From Solea solea (taxonomy: Eukaryota > Chordata > Actinopteri > Pleuronectiformes > Soleidae), in contig NC_081153.1 in NCBI RefSeq assembly GCF_958295425.1, positions 15,839,001 to 15,903,000 of the forward strand: a stretch of DNA of 64,000 nt, written 5' to 3'. How positions within the stretch are numbered: the first letter of the stretch is position 1; every line of letters starts with the position of its first letter. Of this stretch, positions 1 to 14,700 are shown piece by piece. The notes beneath the pieces were generated by a model that saw only the letters and a program-made list of their open reading frames with translations, was not told the DNA's origin and did not search any database. The position numbers and the translations under genes were made by a program.

Positions 1-321
1 GTGCGACAAACGAGTAACCACGATGTGGCAAAAACAAAGCAATTATTATAATGCAAACCATTAAACCTTCTTTAGATTACTGAATTCTTGATAGGCTTCA
101 ACTATATTACATAGGATTACAGCAGTGACTCAATAGCTGATGCTTTTTTTTAGTATGATTTGCTTTAGGCCATGTAATGGACGCATTATTCCCCAAAATA
201 TACGCATGTAGATTTAACTAAATACAAAATGTTGTTCCCTTCCATCCCCTTCCCACTTTGCTTCCCCTCATTCATCATTTACACATTTGTGTAATTGATG
301 TATGTTACATGTCTGTATGTC

Positions 322-380
322 ATTATTTTTCTTTCTTTCTTTCAGCATTGTGTTTGCTGAAAGAAAGAAAGAAAAATAAT
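322..380. repeat. Perfect inverted repeat, 25-bp arms, 9-nt loop
   Basis: Bases 322-346 are exactly the reverse complement of 356-380, separated by a 9-nt spacer. The arms are made of a TTTC/GAAA-type repeat plus a unique AGC/GCT tip, so the symmetry is not just simple-sequence self-complementarity. The DNA would form a stable cruciform and a transcript would form a hairpin. No gene or transposon hallmark is visible around it. Confidence 0.9.
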
Positions 381-563
381 AACCTCTTGCGATGCAGAGA
401 CGCAAAGGGGACCCTCGCTGAGTTAAACACTTGACTCGGGATGATAAATTGGTGCTGGAAGTCGACGGTGCGTGTGTGATCCGCGTCTTTAGAGAATAAA
501 GGAGGGCGTGATGGATGATTCAAGAAGGGCATTTGTGATGATGGCCAAGATTACTCAGCCCTG

Positions 564-588
564 CACACACACACACACACACACACAC
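564..588. repeat. (CA)n microsatellite
   Basis: Uninterrupted CA dinucleotide repeat of about 25 bp. Confidence 0.95.
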
Positions 589-3500
589 TTGCCAACAGAC
601 TCAGCAGATGGCCAGACGTACACAGGTGAAAACATGAGCTGTTACACGTGCACATCCTTCTATGTCTTTATGTTTGTGCACATGCATGGAATACCAAAGT
701 GGCATTATGCTGTATCACAGGGCTGGTTGATTTCATGATAGATTACCGTCATGAGACTCCACAATATTTCTCTGCGCTTTCCCTTGCACACACGTACAGT
801 CTTGTTAATACAGTAAACTGACAGCCGTGCACTGGAGAGGTTTTCTGCTTTCTATATAGTGCTTGCTTGGAAGATGCATGGAATGGCTTTGGTTGGGTAT
901 ACTTTATATTCAAGCTTCACTGGAATTTCAGTCAACGCTTCTCGGCTGGGGAGTATATACATCAAATAGAGATGGGACAAGGACGGCAACTGGGTTTGAT
1001 GAGTTCCCTTCATCATAGTCCACTCTAGTTTCTCATAACACATTACACTTTACCTCCCAATGGCAATTGCAACAGCTGCAAAACCTTCAAAGAATTGATA
1101 GAACTTGCCTGTTTGTCTGACCCTGCGTAAGACGGCCAAATGAACTTTCTTTTTATATTATTTGATGTCATTTGGGGTCATTATCAGTGTCATGTATGTA
1201 AGATATTTGAACGTATGATTAGAGATATTTTATAATATTTAATATGTGTTTCCATGAAGAGCTGGAGGTTGCAGAGCTGTCTTTATGTGTGCAATTGTGT
1301 TACGTTGCATACAAAAGAAAATACATATCACTAAATGTGCTGTAGGGTATGGAGTAAAGGTTAACATTTCCACCATAAAACCCTTTCTCAGTTATACGTG
1401 AGTGAACCATATGAAAAATGTGTTTTTTGTACTATATCATCCATGCAACTTTTGCTAAACAAAAATATATAGTCCACAAAAACAAACACAGCAGTGTTGA
1501 CATGTGGAAACAGAACAGCATCAGCCAGTCTTAATTTAGGAGTCAGAAAAATCCCCTGCAGGAATCCTATTGTATGGCTCATTGTGACATGAAGGGTCGA
1601 ACCTCGAGGGCCAATTCTGGTTAAGAAAGAGCACCATTTACACTGATGTGCTTGGGTGAACATTTACTGAGGTTACTATGAGGCAGCAGCCTTAGTTTCC
1701 TTCCAAAATGCCTTGAGTGTATTTTCCAGTTTAACAAGCAGCTTTAGAGGAAAAATGTGCAGTGTTACACTGTGATATTGCACGTTATAAAAGTGAATGT
1801 ACTTCTGGAAAAATGCTCCAAAAATAGTTCTAAAAAAGTGCTTTTTTTATTATATTAAATTGCAATTAATCCAATTTGTATCATATGTTCAAATTTGTAC
1901 AGTTTTTATAAAATGTAAAGCAATTTTCACCTGTGTGTCCTGACTGGGATCCAAATGAACGCAAAGACAATTTTTTTATGACCTTGACTTTTTAGTGCTA
2001 TAAGACTGAGGTAACATAATGGCTACTTTAGAAATGTTCATGCAACAGCATTTACACTTTATAGGAGTTCCACGTTAGTTGCCTTCTCTGTATCAAACAG
2101 GCTATGATTTTGGGCTGCAGCGATACAAACAGTCTAAAGTGATACAGGCAGATCTTTAACAACTGATTCTGTGACAAAGTGAAGGAGAGCATAAAGCAAC
2201 TTACTTAAAAACTTAAATGTTGTCAAGGTAAAATTGTCTGTTTGAATATGGTGTGACGTTGCTTTACATAAAGTCACGTGTCAGACGATTATGAGATAAA
2301 TGCCCAAATTTGCGGTCATGTTAACATCTGCGTGACTATGATTGTGCTCGTCTCTTGACTCCCGAGCTTGCATGCCTGTGTCCCTTCTGAATTCCCTTGG
2401 GGCTTGTTTCGCCACATTCACATCTGGTCCACTGCATCATTCTGCATGCCTCTGCCAACAGTGCATAGCTCAGTGCACTGTACTGCTTGTTACGTGCACG
2501 AGATTTGTTCTGAACACTTTCAACTTACATATGGAGGAGATGCATTATTTTACTCAGACCTAATTATTTATATGTTGTATTAACATATTTCATTTACTAA
2601 TGCAAGATTAAACATGATTGAAATGTATGAGACAGGTTGTGTAATGCCTTGTTTTCTCATTTAGACACCAATGATCACATTGGTGGGAGTGATGGGACAT
2701 GTGGTTGTCTTCAAGGGAAGAGAGGGAAAAGACCCCATAGTCCCAAATGGCCTGGCAGACAAGAGGCGTGTCATTTAATGGGATGTTTCCTTCAAGGCTG
2801 TGGCCAACAGAGGCGAGTTCTTCAGAGGACAGGTCAGGATTTTACACAAATTGGTTTAACTTGTATCTGATTATGTATCCAAAATGATCCAAAACATTGC
2901 AGGGACCTGAACTGGCTTCTGTCTGACATTCCAGGGAACTCAAGTTTAGAGAGTAATAATAATGATGATAATGATAATGATAATGATAGTGATAAAATTC
3001 CAAGACTACTTCTTTGTAGCTTATTCTTCTTTTTAAGTCGCGATTGGATACAATCTTCTTCTAAATGCTTGAATGTAAATGTATCCAGTTTAAGCTTTGA
3101 TTCATCCCTTGTCAGTATTGTTTTGATTTTGGCAAAAAAAAAAAGGCCACACCGGTTGTTGCTGACAGGTTGTGACGCGTGTAAAAAAAATGATTCTCCA
3201 CAGTTCCAAAATGTAAGTATTTAATATTTATTCCTTCCATTCCGTAAACTTAAACAATTCCACTTCAATCCAAAATATAATATAATAAACCGTTATACAA
3301 GGTCAAAAAGCTGTATGCTTCTCCTCCTGATTGAGCAACAACCAGCGCTCCCATTAACCTGAGGTAAATCACCTTTGCCTAATGGAGAGCACGGCCTCCT
3401 GCAACACAAATGGCTCTTACAAGTACCATTGTGACTGAGTTGTAATGTAAATGTGGCAGGGGGATTGCATGCACTGCGCACATCCTCCTCTCATTCGTCT

Positions 3501-6500
3501 GCTCACAGAAACACACAATCAGCACAAACACTTTCTCGCTGATGTAGTTGGAGACATCACCTCGCCCAGATGTGCAGGGGGAAATGTCAAGTGTACATAC
3601 ACTATCAGAAAAAAATACCTGCGTGCCACCAGGATAAATGAGCTGTCACCACACCAGTCTAGAAACTGTCAACTCAACAGCATTAACTTGTTCCCTATGG
3701 ATTTCCCTCCATAAAGTAAAGTAATTGGAAAGCCTTAAAAAGAAACTTTAAAAAGCAGCAGTCCGGTGGTTACAGAAGGTAAGACTAAACTGTTAAAGCA
3801 TGTAAGCAGAAGACGCACATTACACTAACTAAAAAAAAAGAACATAGCGGCTTTCATGAAACTTATAAGATTCTAGGCTTCTTCTTTATCTCTACATGCA
3901 GCTCTGATCCCGGCCTGAAGGCTCTGGGTGAAGTCGTCTGAGTGTTAGTATATTATTATGTGGAAAGTCCTTCGTCAGAGGTTTTTCCTGAAGTTATTCC
4001 CGCTATCTTTCACTCTCTGACATGATTTTCCTCTCCGCTGTCTTGCTCCAATCAGACTAATCATTTTGTCTGGTAATTGCCTCCACACCCTGCAGAGCTG
4101 ACATGTCTCAGACAGTCTGTGAGCAGAGGAGTGAATTTCAAGATCTGCTGTGCTACACCTGCACCAGTGTGCAGCCTGATGTACACTGAACAGTAACTGG
4201 AGCTCATATTCTGACGGGAAGTTATTTATCCGTGGTTAGATAACATGGTATTAGTGGCACGGTGACAACTTCCATGTCATTATTGACTTATGTGACAATA
4301 TCGTGGCGTGTTGTCATTGTCAATTCTTGTTATTAACTTAGTTTTGGATGTATGTGCATCGCTATTTCCTGTTTATAGACATGTGAGCTTCAGTATATAC
4401 TCAAACTAAATGCTTTTACAAGAGATGACAACTAAATAACATATGATTGTGATGTAATTATCCTTTACATTATGTCCAATTTTATGATTTAAAGATGAAT
4501 AATGTCAATATCACATGTTAGAGGTTGTTGTGCTCCAGTGTCATTGAATTCCAGCTGCAGACAGGCGTCTCCATAGAAAAACATTAGCTGGATTAAGCTG
4601 GAATAACTGAAAAAAAGAAGGGATTATTGCATAAAAGTATTTTCTACAGAACAAGCTCAAACTGCCAAAATAGCTACATTTGAAAATCCCCCCCAAAGAC
4701 CTCTGTGTGTTTCAAAAATGCCAGAAACCAGAATTTCACATTTACATTTATATTTGAACGACAGCTGACGCTGTTCAGTGTGTGAGCAGGTAACAGGTTG
4801 GTGTCTTGCTCTGGGAACGTGTCACGTCATATTAGTGCATTAGTTTTCATCAATATGCCTGAGCTGAGCTGAACCCCTTTTTAGTCCTACGTCTCAAACC
4901 GAAGCAGAATCATAACTTGCTTTTCCTGCTGCAGGATCAGAAGACGGGCACACGTCCACATGACTGCTGCCTTGACACTGGGTGAGGTGCAAAGACACGG
5001 GGCGAAGTCTATAATGTGAACACCTGCCCTGCAGCTAAGCAAGACATCCCTGTCATATCTCGCACATTTTTATCCATCACCATCTCTACTCTCTTTTCAT
5101 ACCCTAAGTACATCTCACGTCTGCTGTCAGTCCCTGCTTTGCTGCCTGCGCCCTTCTTCATAGATCTTTCCGTGTGCAGAATCAATTTAGGATAAGAGTT
5201 CTCTCATGCTGGCTGATGGGGCCTGGAAAAGATGGTCAGACAAGTACAGTTCAAAGCTGACAAGCTCCGCGTGGATACACATTAAAGCTTCTTCAGTGCG
5301 TTCTGTCACCTTGCCTCGGGGTTAGAGAGGAAGAGACAAACTGAGGGAGATGGAGGGGGATAGGGGGATCGAGGCAGTGCATACAAACGTCTACACTCGT
5401 GTGCAACACATGCTGAATCTCTGCCTAATAAGCATTCATGTCCATTTGTTTTGTCGAATGATTTTAAACCACGACACCAGATCACTTCACGACATACAGA
5501 TCAGTAAAGTCGTCACAGTGAATTTTTGACATACAACTGTACTACAGTAGCTATAGTCCTGAAAGCTTTGTGGCACAGGAAGTACACCCATGATTGGTTG
5601 CTCAGTAACAGAATTAGAATCATTAGCCAGTAATTTGTATCATCCACCCATTTGCAATGTTACGATGTTTACAAAAATGGATTCAATTCCGTATTGAGAT
5701 AAAAGCTGGTGTGACGAGCCATAAAAGCTTGTGTCTGAAAATAGAGATCTGACATCTACAGTATTAGATGTTACGCCGTATTGACGTGGCCTCCTTTCAC
5801 CACTGTATTTGAAACTTTAAAAACATAAAAGCTGTGCTTGAACTTCATTGTTTAGCTGCACTGATACGAGTTAAGGTCAGATTTTCACCCTGCATCTGAG
5901 GCAGTACATTTCTAACTTAAAGTGTCTGGTTTAAATTACTCACGTTCGTTTCTCTTAAAACTGTGCAATTAAAATCATCTATTTCACATATACCATGTTA
6001 TCTATCACTGGAGGTGCTGCTGCCAAATACGGGACCTGACAGCTGTTGTAATTAACAAAACACCTAAGTGTAATCTTCTTCTCCCTGGAGAGTGTTCTTC
6101 CCAAGAAAGTATTAGCATCGCCTGAATGAGATATTCCTGAATATCCACTCAAAGCTAATTCATTATTCTGTTGGATTGGAAAATAAATACATTACTGAGT
6201 CTATATTTAATATATGGCACATCATACGTATTGGGGATATAACAACATGGACACCCTGTGTTTGGGGGGGAAGGAACAGCCACTGTGCTTTAACTATACT
6301 ATATTGCCCTTTGTCTGATGTGTTGGCTCCGGCCCAAACTGGCACATTTCCTGGTGACTGGCTGCCAACACTGCTGTCCATAGAGGGGAATGTGATATGC
6401 TGTGTTGACTTCAACAAAGCAGGATGCCAAATATTGATTTCTTTATATTGTGTTTAAGTCCCAGAGCACATCTCCCCCTATAGTCCACTATTGTTTGGCA

Positions 6501-8785
6501 CATGACGGCGACAAATGGAAGTAGAAAAGCTGCTGATTCACCGACAATTAAGAAATGACTGAAATGACTTCAACGCGATGGACAGAGAGTTCCTCGTGGC
6601 TGTCAGACTGATGCATGTCTGCGTCGTATAAAAGTATAAACTTGGCTAACTCTTATGAGGAAAGTTATGAATTTGTATGCCAGGGATAGTGACCCTGCCT
6701 GGAAATAAGTCAATAAAGAAAATGAGTAGATACATAAACAATGGAATGATAAATATGAGATTAAGAGCAGATGCTGGAAACACCACAGTTGAGCAGTGCT
6801 GTAGACATCCAGTGTTTTATACCTGATGTATATGCATTTTTAACAAACAACAACCGTGAACCATCTTTACTCTGTGTCACTGCAGCACACACTCTCTCAT
6901 AACTCCGAGGTAAAAATGCATGGAACGCGGCGGCACATTCTTCATAAGTTCGTCCACCACAGAGCTAAAATACAAACACGTAACTCTGTGTTCTCATTAA
7001 AAGAAACTTCAAGTCACCAGGAGTCATTTTTGTCCCCCACTTTAATATTGAGTGCACAATATAGACGAAGATGACGACAGAGATAGTGAAAAAAAACTTT
7101 AGCTGCATCAGCTTTTTCCCCTCTTTCCAGCTTTTACATCAAACCACCCACTTTATGATCTTTGGGTGAACTCATCCCGTCCAGATTTTTATCATCACAA
7201 ACCCCATGATTGTGTCAGTGTGATGTGACAGCTGCCAGGCCCGTCCACATAGGTCCTCACCCTTACTATCACACATGTTATATGTCCTCACCTGCTGTCC
7301 TTTCTGACAGACCGAGAGAAAGCTTCACTGTGGGTGAGTTCACTGAGTCACAAAGATATTTCCAGGTCGGTGACACAGACAGTTCAGAGGAAACCATAGA
7401 TTTCACATCTCTCTCTCTCTCTCAGAGATGCAGAGTGTGCTGTGCTTTACTCAGCGACGCTGTGTGTCATATCATTGGAGAAGCCTTTTCCTTGTTTCCC
7501 GTTTCATGCCTTATTTATGACCAAAGCAGCATGTCACTGGTGAATGGTTAATTCTTTAAATGAGAATCTTTTTAAAGTCAGGAGGAAAGCAGAGGAATCA
7601 CAAAGTGAGATCACACTTAAATGTGTGTTTCCTGTGGCTCTTAAATTACTGAGGTGACACTAAACAAACGTAAAAACTAATATAAACAGAAGCTTATTAC
7701 CAGGAGTAAAGGAGGGAAGCCCTGCCGACGATTTGATTGAGGAGAACATTTTTTTTACGAAACTATACTGCCCTCATCAGGTGATCGGAACAAAGGTCTG
7801 AGTTGCTCATGCAAGAACTGAGCAGTATTCAGAGTATGTGATTGTTGCATTACAAGGATTTAATATCGTATACAAGGCTTTGTTCAAGGTAAAAACATGA
7901 ATTAATCAAGGTTTTGCTTGTGTTGTGGTTTGTTTTTCAGGCTGTATGTTTGACATATCCTCTGCTGAATGCTTAGCATCTCAAATATGTCTGAAATCCT
8001 TCTTGGCAAAATTGTCTTGAAGACAAAATACCCGTCGCAAGGTTTCAATAAATGGTGAGCTGCAGATTGAGGGCATTATTTACATGTATTTATTTTTACT
8101 AAAGACAGCTGACAAGGCAAACCCACTGTTTATTTAAGGTTTTCCTATGTTTTTTTTAGCTTTATTACATAGACGTTCTCCCACCACTACAACATCAAAC
8201 CACTAGATGGAGACATTGATTCACTTATTTTCAGTCATTCAGCAGCAGTGCATCCTTTCCTAAAACTTAAGTTCTATATTTTAAATAGTATTTAACCTTT
8301 ACATTAAATATACCATGTGGCTTATTTTACACAATAGTGTCACGTGACGTGTCATGGACCTTATGTACACATTTGTTAAAATAAAGTTGTGACTTGTGTA
8401 TAATCAAGTGCAGTATCATCCTGTATCTGTCTATCATTTGAGTTAGGACACAAATACAGTCTAAATGTGATTTAGTTGAGTTTAATAAAGACAGTGGAAA
8501 GGTTTAGGGCTATCGGAGGAAATATAAGACAAATTCAATATATAAGAAGGTAATTGAGTTGTATTTTTCCTGCAAGAATGCAACTTTCTATCATTACATC
8601 AATTATATTGTCACATTTTATGGATTAAATAGCTTACACTACAGGTTTTAAAGTGACATCGGAAAATTCTGTGCATTATCAATGATGCTTCATATGTTGA
8701 TGCATTCCTATACTCACTCTACCTTTTACCCTCATTTGTTTCTGTCAGGCGTTATGTGCTCATGACACTGTATATGAGTGTGTGA

Positions 8786-8808
8786 GTGTGTGTGTGTGTG
8801 TGTGTGTG
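8786..8808. repeat. (TG)n microsatellite
   Basis: TG dinucleotide repeat following shorter GTGTGAG-type imperfect copies. Confidence 0.95.
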
Positions 8809-10548
8809 ATAGCTCCCTGTGGAACAGACAGGCCCTTTGATTCAGGCTGTGGGAGGACACTCTCGGTGGAATACACTGTCACAGTCCCTCTCTGATTCGA
8901 GAAAAGTTGAAGTCTGATCACAAGGAGAGCCTGAGGAGAAAATCTTCTCTTTATTTTTCTCCTCGTTTTTTGCCACACTGTTACTCATATTGCACTAAAG
9001 TCAGAGGAATATCATCTCTTACTATCTGACTGTGCTGAAACACTCACACACTCTACTACTGCTTTGAAAGCTGACTTTATTCTATCAATCTTTGTACAGC
9101 CTCGGTCTATGAGGACGATAATAGTCTAGAGTTGACTTCCAGGGAAATAGACAGAGTGAATGGGGAGAATGCAGCAGGGTATCTCTGTGCAGATGAGACT
9201 TGCCTATTCCACATAAAATAAGTTATTAAATCTTACTGGAAAAGCAAACCTCTGTGCCGTTTATTCAGAGCTTCTGTACAAGTCGTACCTGTTCAGTATA
9301 AAATTCAGAAAGCTATTTTAAAGTAACTGGGGGAAAGTATACAAACTCTGTGCTGGAGGTCTGTGTAATATCAGATATATAAGAGTTGAGTGATTAAACA
9401 AGATAATTTTTCAGTTCTGTTTTTCATCCGTAAACTAAACAAATCCTTAAAAAAAGAAATCTTTTCTCAGTCTTTCTGTCATCTGTGACTCATCAAAATG
9501 CAAATTCCAAGGTATTATACAGCAATTGGCCTATTAAATATTTCTTTATTTGAAAGAATTGAATTGAAAACTACAGATAATATTAATACAATCTGTCTTC
9601 TTAATGACTTCCATATAAGACACAGGAACAAGTGGTGAATTAGTGCTATTATATTATTATGATACGAGTGACACAAAGTGTTTATATACCCATTTTGTAT
9701 CATTTATTTTAACATGGGCAACTTTTAAAGGGAAGTTGCAAGGGGTGGAGTCAGGCAGTCATTAAAGACGGGCACTTTGAAGTCTAATCATGTATTCTGT
9801 TAAAAATTGAAAGTGATAACTAGTTTGCTGTAAAGAAAGACTGGCTCATTTTAAATAACCACATAATAATAAGTGTAGTTTTAACCATTTTTCACTCTAC
9901 AGTGTTCCAGAAATAAATGAAGCTGTTGTTTTCCTACTCAGTGGCTCATTTTCAGTGGAAACGATGTGTGTGTGTCTATCCTCAAATTAGCCAGAGCCAG
10001 AACAGATGGGGGAATCCAGACATGCTCACTGTGCCTGTGACAACTTTAAACAAGTGTGTGAGAGGGAGTCACAGTGTGCATTGTTTTTCTTTTCTAACAT
10101 TTGCTCCTCCAGGTCCATCCTCTAAATGAGAACGTGCTCGTAGCCAGGCATTGTGCTTTCATACTAAAAAACGAGTGGTTTATTTGCATTTCTGTACGCT
10201 GTGCTACCAATAAATCATACTGTATATTATCTGCAGCGTTTACCATCAGTCTTTGAAGAACGTGTTCCCCTCCTGTCTGTGGATATTTCATTAGTTACAT
10301 GAAATGCAGATTGCCTGCATCACTTATGCAGTTATTTTGCTTTCAGTTTGATGGTCTCTGCCCTGGAGTAAATAGTCCTGTTACAGAAATAGATATGAAT
10401 GATGTACACTGTGTCATTACGGCCTCGAGCTGGCTTTATTTTGAGAGTATTGTTTACTTCATGTTTAGATGTCGTCATGCTTCCCGTTCAAAGCAACATT
10501 TGTACAGAGAGAACATTTGCCACTGTCCAACTAATGAACAGGCGGGGT

Positions 10549-10601
10549 TGAAGTTACTCACTGCGTGTCTTCACATAATTCCTCAGTGGTTTATTTTATC
10601 C
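10549..10601 (+). repeat. Left copy of the direct repeat that brackets the satellite
   Basis: Begins TGAAGTTACTCACTGC and ends TTTATTTTATCC. The same sequence recurs at 25548-25607, immediately beyond the degraded right end of the array, with two small indels (4 bp and 3 bp) and about three substitutions. The sequences flanking the two copies on their outer sides do not match. Confidence 0.85.
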
Positions 10602-11659
10602 TGATTGATTTTGGACGACATACTATAGTATGACTTTTTTGACTGATTTTGGACGACATACTATACTATGACGTTTTTGACCGATTTCGGACGACTTACT
10701 ATAGTATAATTTTTTTGACCGATTTTGGACGACATACTATACTATGTCTTTTTTGACCCATTTTGGACGACATACTATACTATGACTTTTTTGACCCATT
10801 TTGGACGACATACTATACTATGACTTTTTTGACCCATTTTGGACGACATACTTTACTATGACTTTTTTGACCCATTTTGGACGACATACTTTACTATGAC
10901 TTTTTTGACCCATTTTGGACGACATACTATACTATGACTTTTTTGACCCATTTTGGACGACATACTATACTATGACTTTTTTGACCGATTTTGCACGACA
11001 TACTATACTATGACTTTTTTGACTGATTTTGGACGACATACTTTACTATGACTTTTTTGACCCATTTTGGACGACATACTATAGTATGACTTTTTTGACT
11101 GATTTTGGACGACATACTATACTATGACGTTTTTGACCGATTTCGGACGACTTACTATAGTATAATTTTTTTGACCGATTTTGGACGACATACTATACTA
11201 TGTCTTTTTTGACCCATTTTGGACGACATACTATACTATGACTTTTTTGACCCATTTTGGACGACATACTATACTATGACTTTTTTGACCCATTTTGGAC
11301 GACATACTTTACTATGACTTTTTTGACCCATTTTGGACGACATACTATACTATGACTTTTTTGACTGATTTTGGACGACATACTTTACTATGACTTTTTT
11401 GACCCATTTTGGACGACATACTATACTATGACTTTTTTGACCCATTTTGGACGACATACTATACTATGACTTTTTTGACTGATTTTGGACGACATACTTT
11501 ACTATGACTTTTTTGACCCATTTTGGACGACATACTATACAATAACGTTTTGACTAAATTTGAACAAAATACTTTACTATAATGTTCATAACAATTTCTT
11601 TTTTTCAGAGTTCAATAGTGTTGGCTTTGTATCTACAAGTGAACTAGAACTTTTCTGCA

Positions 11660-11744
11660 GCGTGGCCTAGCGGTCTACAACATGCCCTTTTCTCGGTGCC
11701 TGTCTTCCCTAAGGGACAAGGGTTCAAATCCCACTCTCGACAGG
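11660..11744 (+). pseudogene. Class II tRNA-like sequence, satellite module copy 1
   Basis: 85-bp unit with a Pol III A-box-like TGGCCTAGCGGT (11663-11674) and a B-box-like GGTTCAAATCC (11721-11731). A variable-arm hairpin TCCC-TAA-GGGA and an 85-nt length point to a Leu/Ser-type tRNA ancestor. The T stem has one mismatch (CCCAC partner) and no acceptor stem can be formed with the upstream sequence. This is the most divergent of the nine copies, with ATGCCC after the D-arm region and the unique TAA variable loop. Confidence 0.7.
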
Positions 11745-14700
11745 AATGATCAAGATTCTGGTGTAATTTTGGACGACGTACTACACCACGACGTTTTTGA
11801 CTGATTTTGGATGACATACTATAGTATGACATTTTTAGGTGATTTTGGACGACATACTATATAGTATGACTTTTTTGACCGATTTTGCACGACATACTAT
11901 AGTATGACTTTTTTGACCGATTTTGCACGACATACTATAGTATGTCTTTTTTGACCGAATTTGGACGACATACTATACTATGACTTTTTTGACCCATTTT
12001 GGACGACATATTATACTATGACGTTTTTGACGCATTTTGGACGACATACTATACTATGATGTTTGGACCGATTTTGGACGACATACTATACTATGACTTT
12101 TTTGACCCATTTTGGACGACAAACTATACTATGACGTTTTGGACCGATTTTGGACGACATACTATACTATGACTTTTTTGACCCATTTTGGACGACATAC
12201 TATACTATGACTTTTTTGACCTATTTTGGACGACATACTATACTATGACGTTTTGGAACGATTTTGGACGACATACTATAGTATGACATTTTTAGGTGAT
12301 TTTGGACGACATACTATAGTATGACATTTTTAGGTGATTTGGACGACATACTATAGTATGACTTTTTTGACCCATTTTGGATGACATACTATACTATGAC
12401 GTTTTGGACCGATTTTGGACGACATACTATACTATGACTTTTTTGACCCATTTTGGACAACATACTATACTATGACTTTTTTGACCCATTTTGGACGACA
12501 TACTATACTATGACGTTTTGGACCGATTTTGGACGACATACTATACTATGACTTTTTTGACCCATTTTGGACGCGTACTATACTATGACATTTTTAGGTG
12601 ATTTTGGACGACATACTATACTATGACTTTTTTGACCCATTTTGGACGCGTACTATACTATGACATTTTTAGGTGATTTTGGACGACATACTATAGTATG
12701 ACTTTTTTGACGATTTTGCACGACATACTATTGTATGACTTTTTTAACCCATTTTGGACGACATACTATACTATGATGTTTTGGACCGATTTTGGACGAC
12801 ATACTATACTATGACTTTTTTGACCCATTTTGGACGACAAACTTTACTATGACGTTTTGGACCGATTTTGGACGACATACTATACTATGACTTTTTTGAC
12901 CCATTTTGGACGACATACTATACTATGACTTTTTTGACCCATTTTGGACGACATACTATACTATGACGTTTTGGACCGATTTTGGACGACATACTATAGT
13001 ATGACATTTTTAGATGATTTTGGACGACATACTATACTATGACATTTTTAGGTGATTTGGACGACATACTATAGTATGACTTTTTTGACCGATTTTGCAC
13101 GACATACTATACTATGACTTTTCTGACCCATTTTGGACGACATACTATACTATGACTTTTCTGACCCATTTTGGACGACATACTATAGTATGACATTTTT
13201 AGGTGATTTTGGACGACATACTATACTATGACATTTTTAGGTGATTTTGGTCGACATACTATACTATGACATTTTTAGGTGATTTGAACGACATACTATA
13301 GTATGACTTTTTTGACCGATTTTGCACGACATACTATAGTATGTCTTTTTTGATCGAATTTGGACGACATACTATACTATGACGTTTTTGACTGATTTTG
13401 GACGACATACTATAGTATGACATTTTTAGGTGATTTTGGACGACATACTATATAGTATTACATTTTTAGGTGATTTTGGACGAGTTACTATACTATGACA
13501 TTTTTAGGTGATCTTGGACGACATACTATAGTATGACTTTTTTGACCGATTTTGCACGACAAACTATACTATGACTTTTTTGACCCATTTTGGACGACAT
13601 ACTATGCTATGATGTTTTGGACCGATTTTGGACGACATACTATACTATGACTTTTTTGACCCATTTTGGACGACAAACTATACTATGACGTTTTGGACCG
13701 ATTTTGGACGACATACTATACTATGACTTTTTTGACCCATTTTGGACGACATACTATACTATGACTTTTTTGACCCATTTTGGACGACATACTATACTAT
13801 AACGTTTTGGACCGATTTTGGACGACATACTATAGTATGAAATTTTTAGGTGATTTTGGACGACATACTATACTATGACATTTTTAGGTGATTTGGACGA
13901 CATACTATAGTATGACTTTTTTGACCGATTTTGCACGACATACTATACTATGACTTTTTTGACCCATTTTGGACGACATACTATACTATGACTTTTTTGA
14001 CCCATTTTGGACAACATACTATACTATGACTTTTTTGACCGATTTTGCACGACATACTATACTATGACTTTTTTGACTGATTTTGGACGTCATACTATAC
14101 TATGACTTTTTGGACCGATTTTGCACGACATACTATAGTATGTCTTTTTTGACCGAATTTGGACGACATACTATACTATGACTTTTTTGACCCATTTTGG
14201 ACGACATATTATACTTTGACGTTTTTTACCCATTTTGGACGACATACTATACTATAATGTTTGGACCGATTTTGGACGACATACTATACTATGACTTTTT
14301 TGACCCATTTTGGACGACATACTATACTATGACGTTTTGGACCGATTTTGGACGACATACTATACTATGACTTTTTTGACCCATTTTGGACGACATACTA
14401 TACTATGACTTTTTTGACCTATTTTGGACGACATACTATAGTATGACATTTTGGACCGATTTTGGACGACATACCATACTATGACTTTTTTGACCCATTT
14501 TGGACGCGTACTATACTATGACATTTTTAGGTGATTTTGGACGACATACTATACTATGACTTTTTTGACCCATTTTGGACGCGTACTATACTATGACATT
14601 TTTAGGTGATTTTGGACGACATACTATAGTATGACTTTTTTGACGATTTTGCACGACATACTATTGTATGACTTTTTTAACCCATTTTGGACGACATACT

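Larger units (their letters stand above)
1..10548. other. Gene-poor region, no exon recognised
   Basis: I read both strands for long open frames and for exons with recognisable protein content and found none I could defend. Open frames here are under about 115 codons, lack family resemblance and are not flanked by convincing splice sites. The stretch is AT-rich with scattered short microsatellites. It could be intergenic DNA upstream of the short dysbindin gene, or part of a long intron if more 5' dysbindin exons lie to the left of the window. I recognise no tRNA, rRNA or other structural RNA here. Confidence 0.5.

Noticed and set aside
2650..2835. Possible exon with GREGKDPIVPNG in one + strand frame
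   Set aside because: A stop interrupts the frame after a few dozen codons, and I could place it in no family and confirm no splice partner.
3895..3935. GLKALGE reading that recalls the dysbindin N-terminus (GLKTLSD)
   Set aside because: Match is a few residues only, followed at once by a stop, with no exon borders.
6241..6420. Stretch of higher GC with open frames on both strands, considered as a conserved noncoding or coding element
   Set aside because: No family resemblance on either strand, and conservation cannot be judged without alignment.
11644..11832. 62-codon minus-strand open frame across the first tRNA-like module
   Set aside because: It is the reverse translation of the tRNA-like sequence; peptides of this sort are common false calls in fish genomes.
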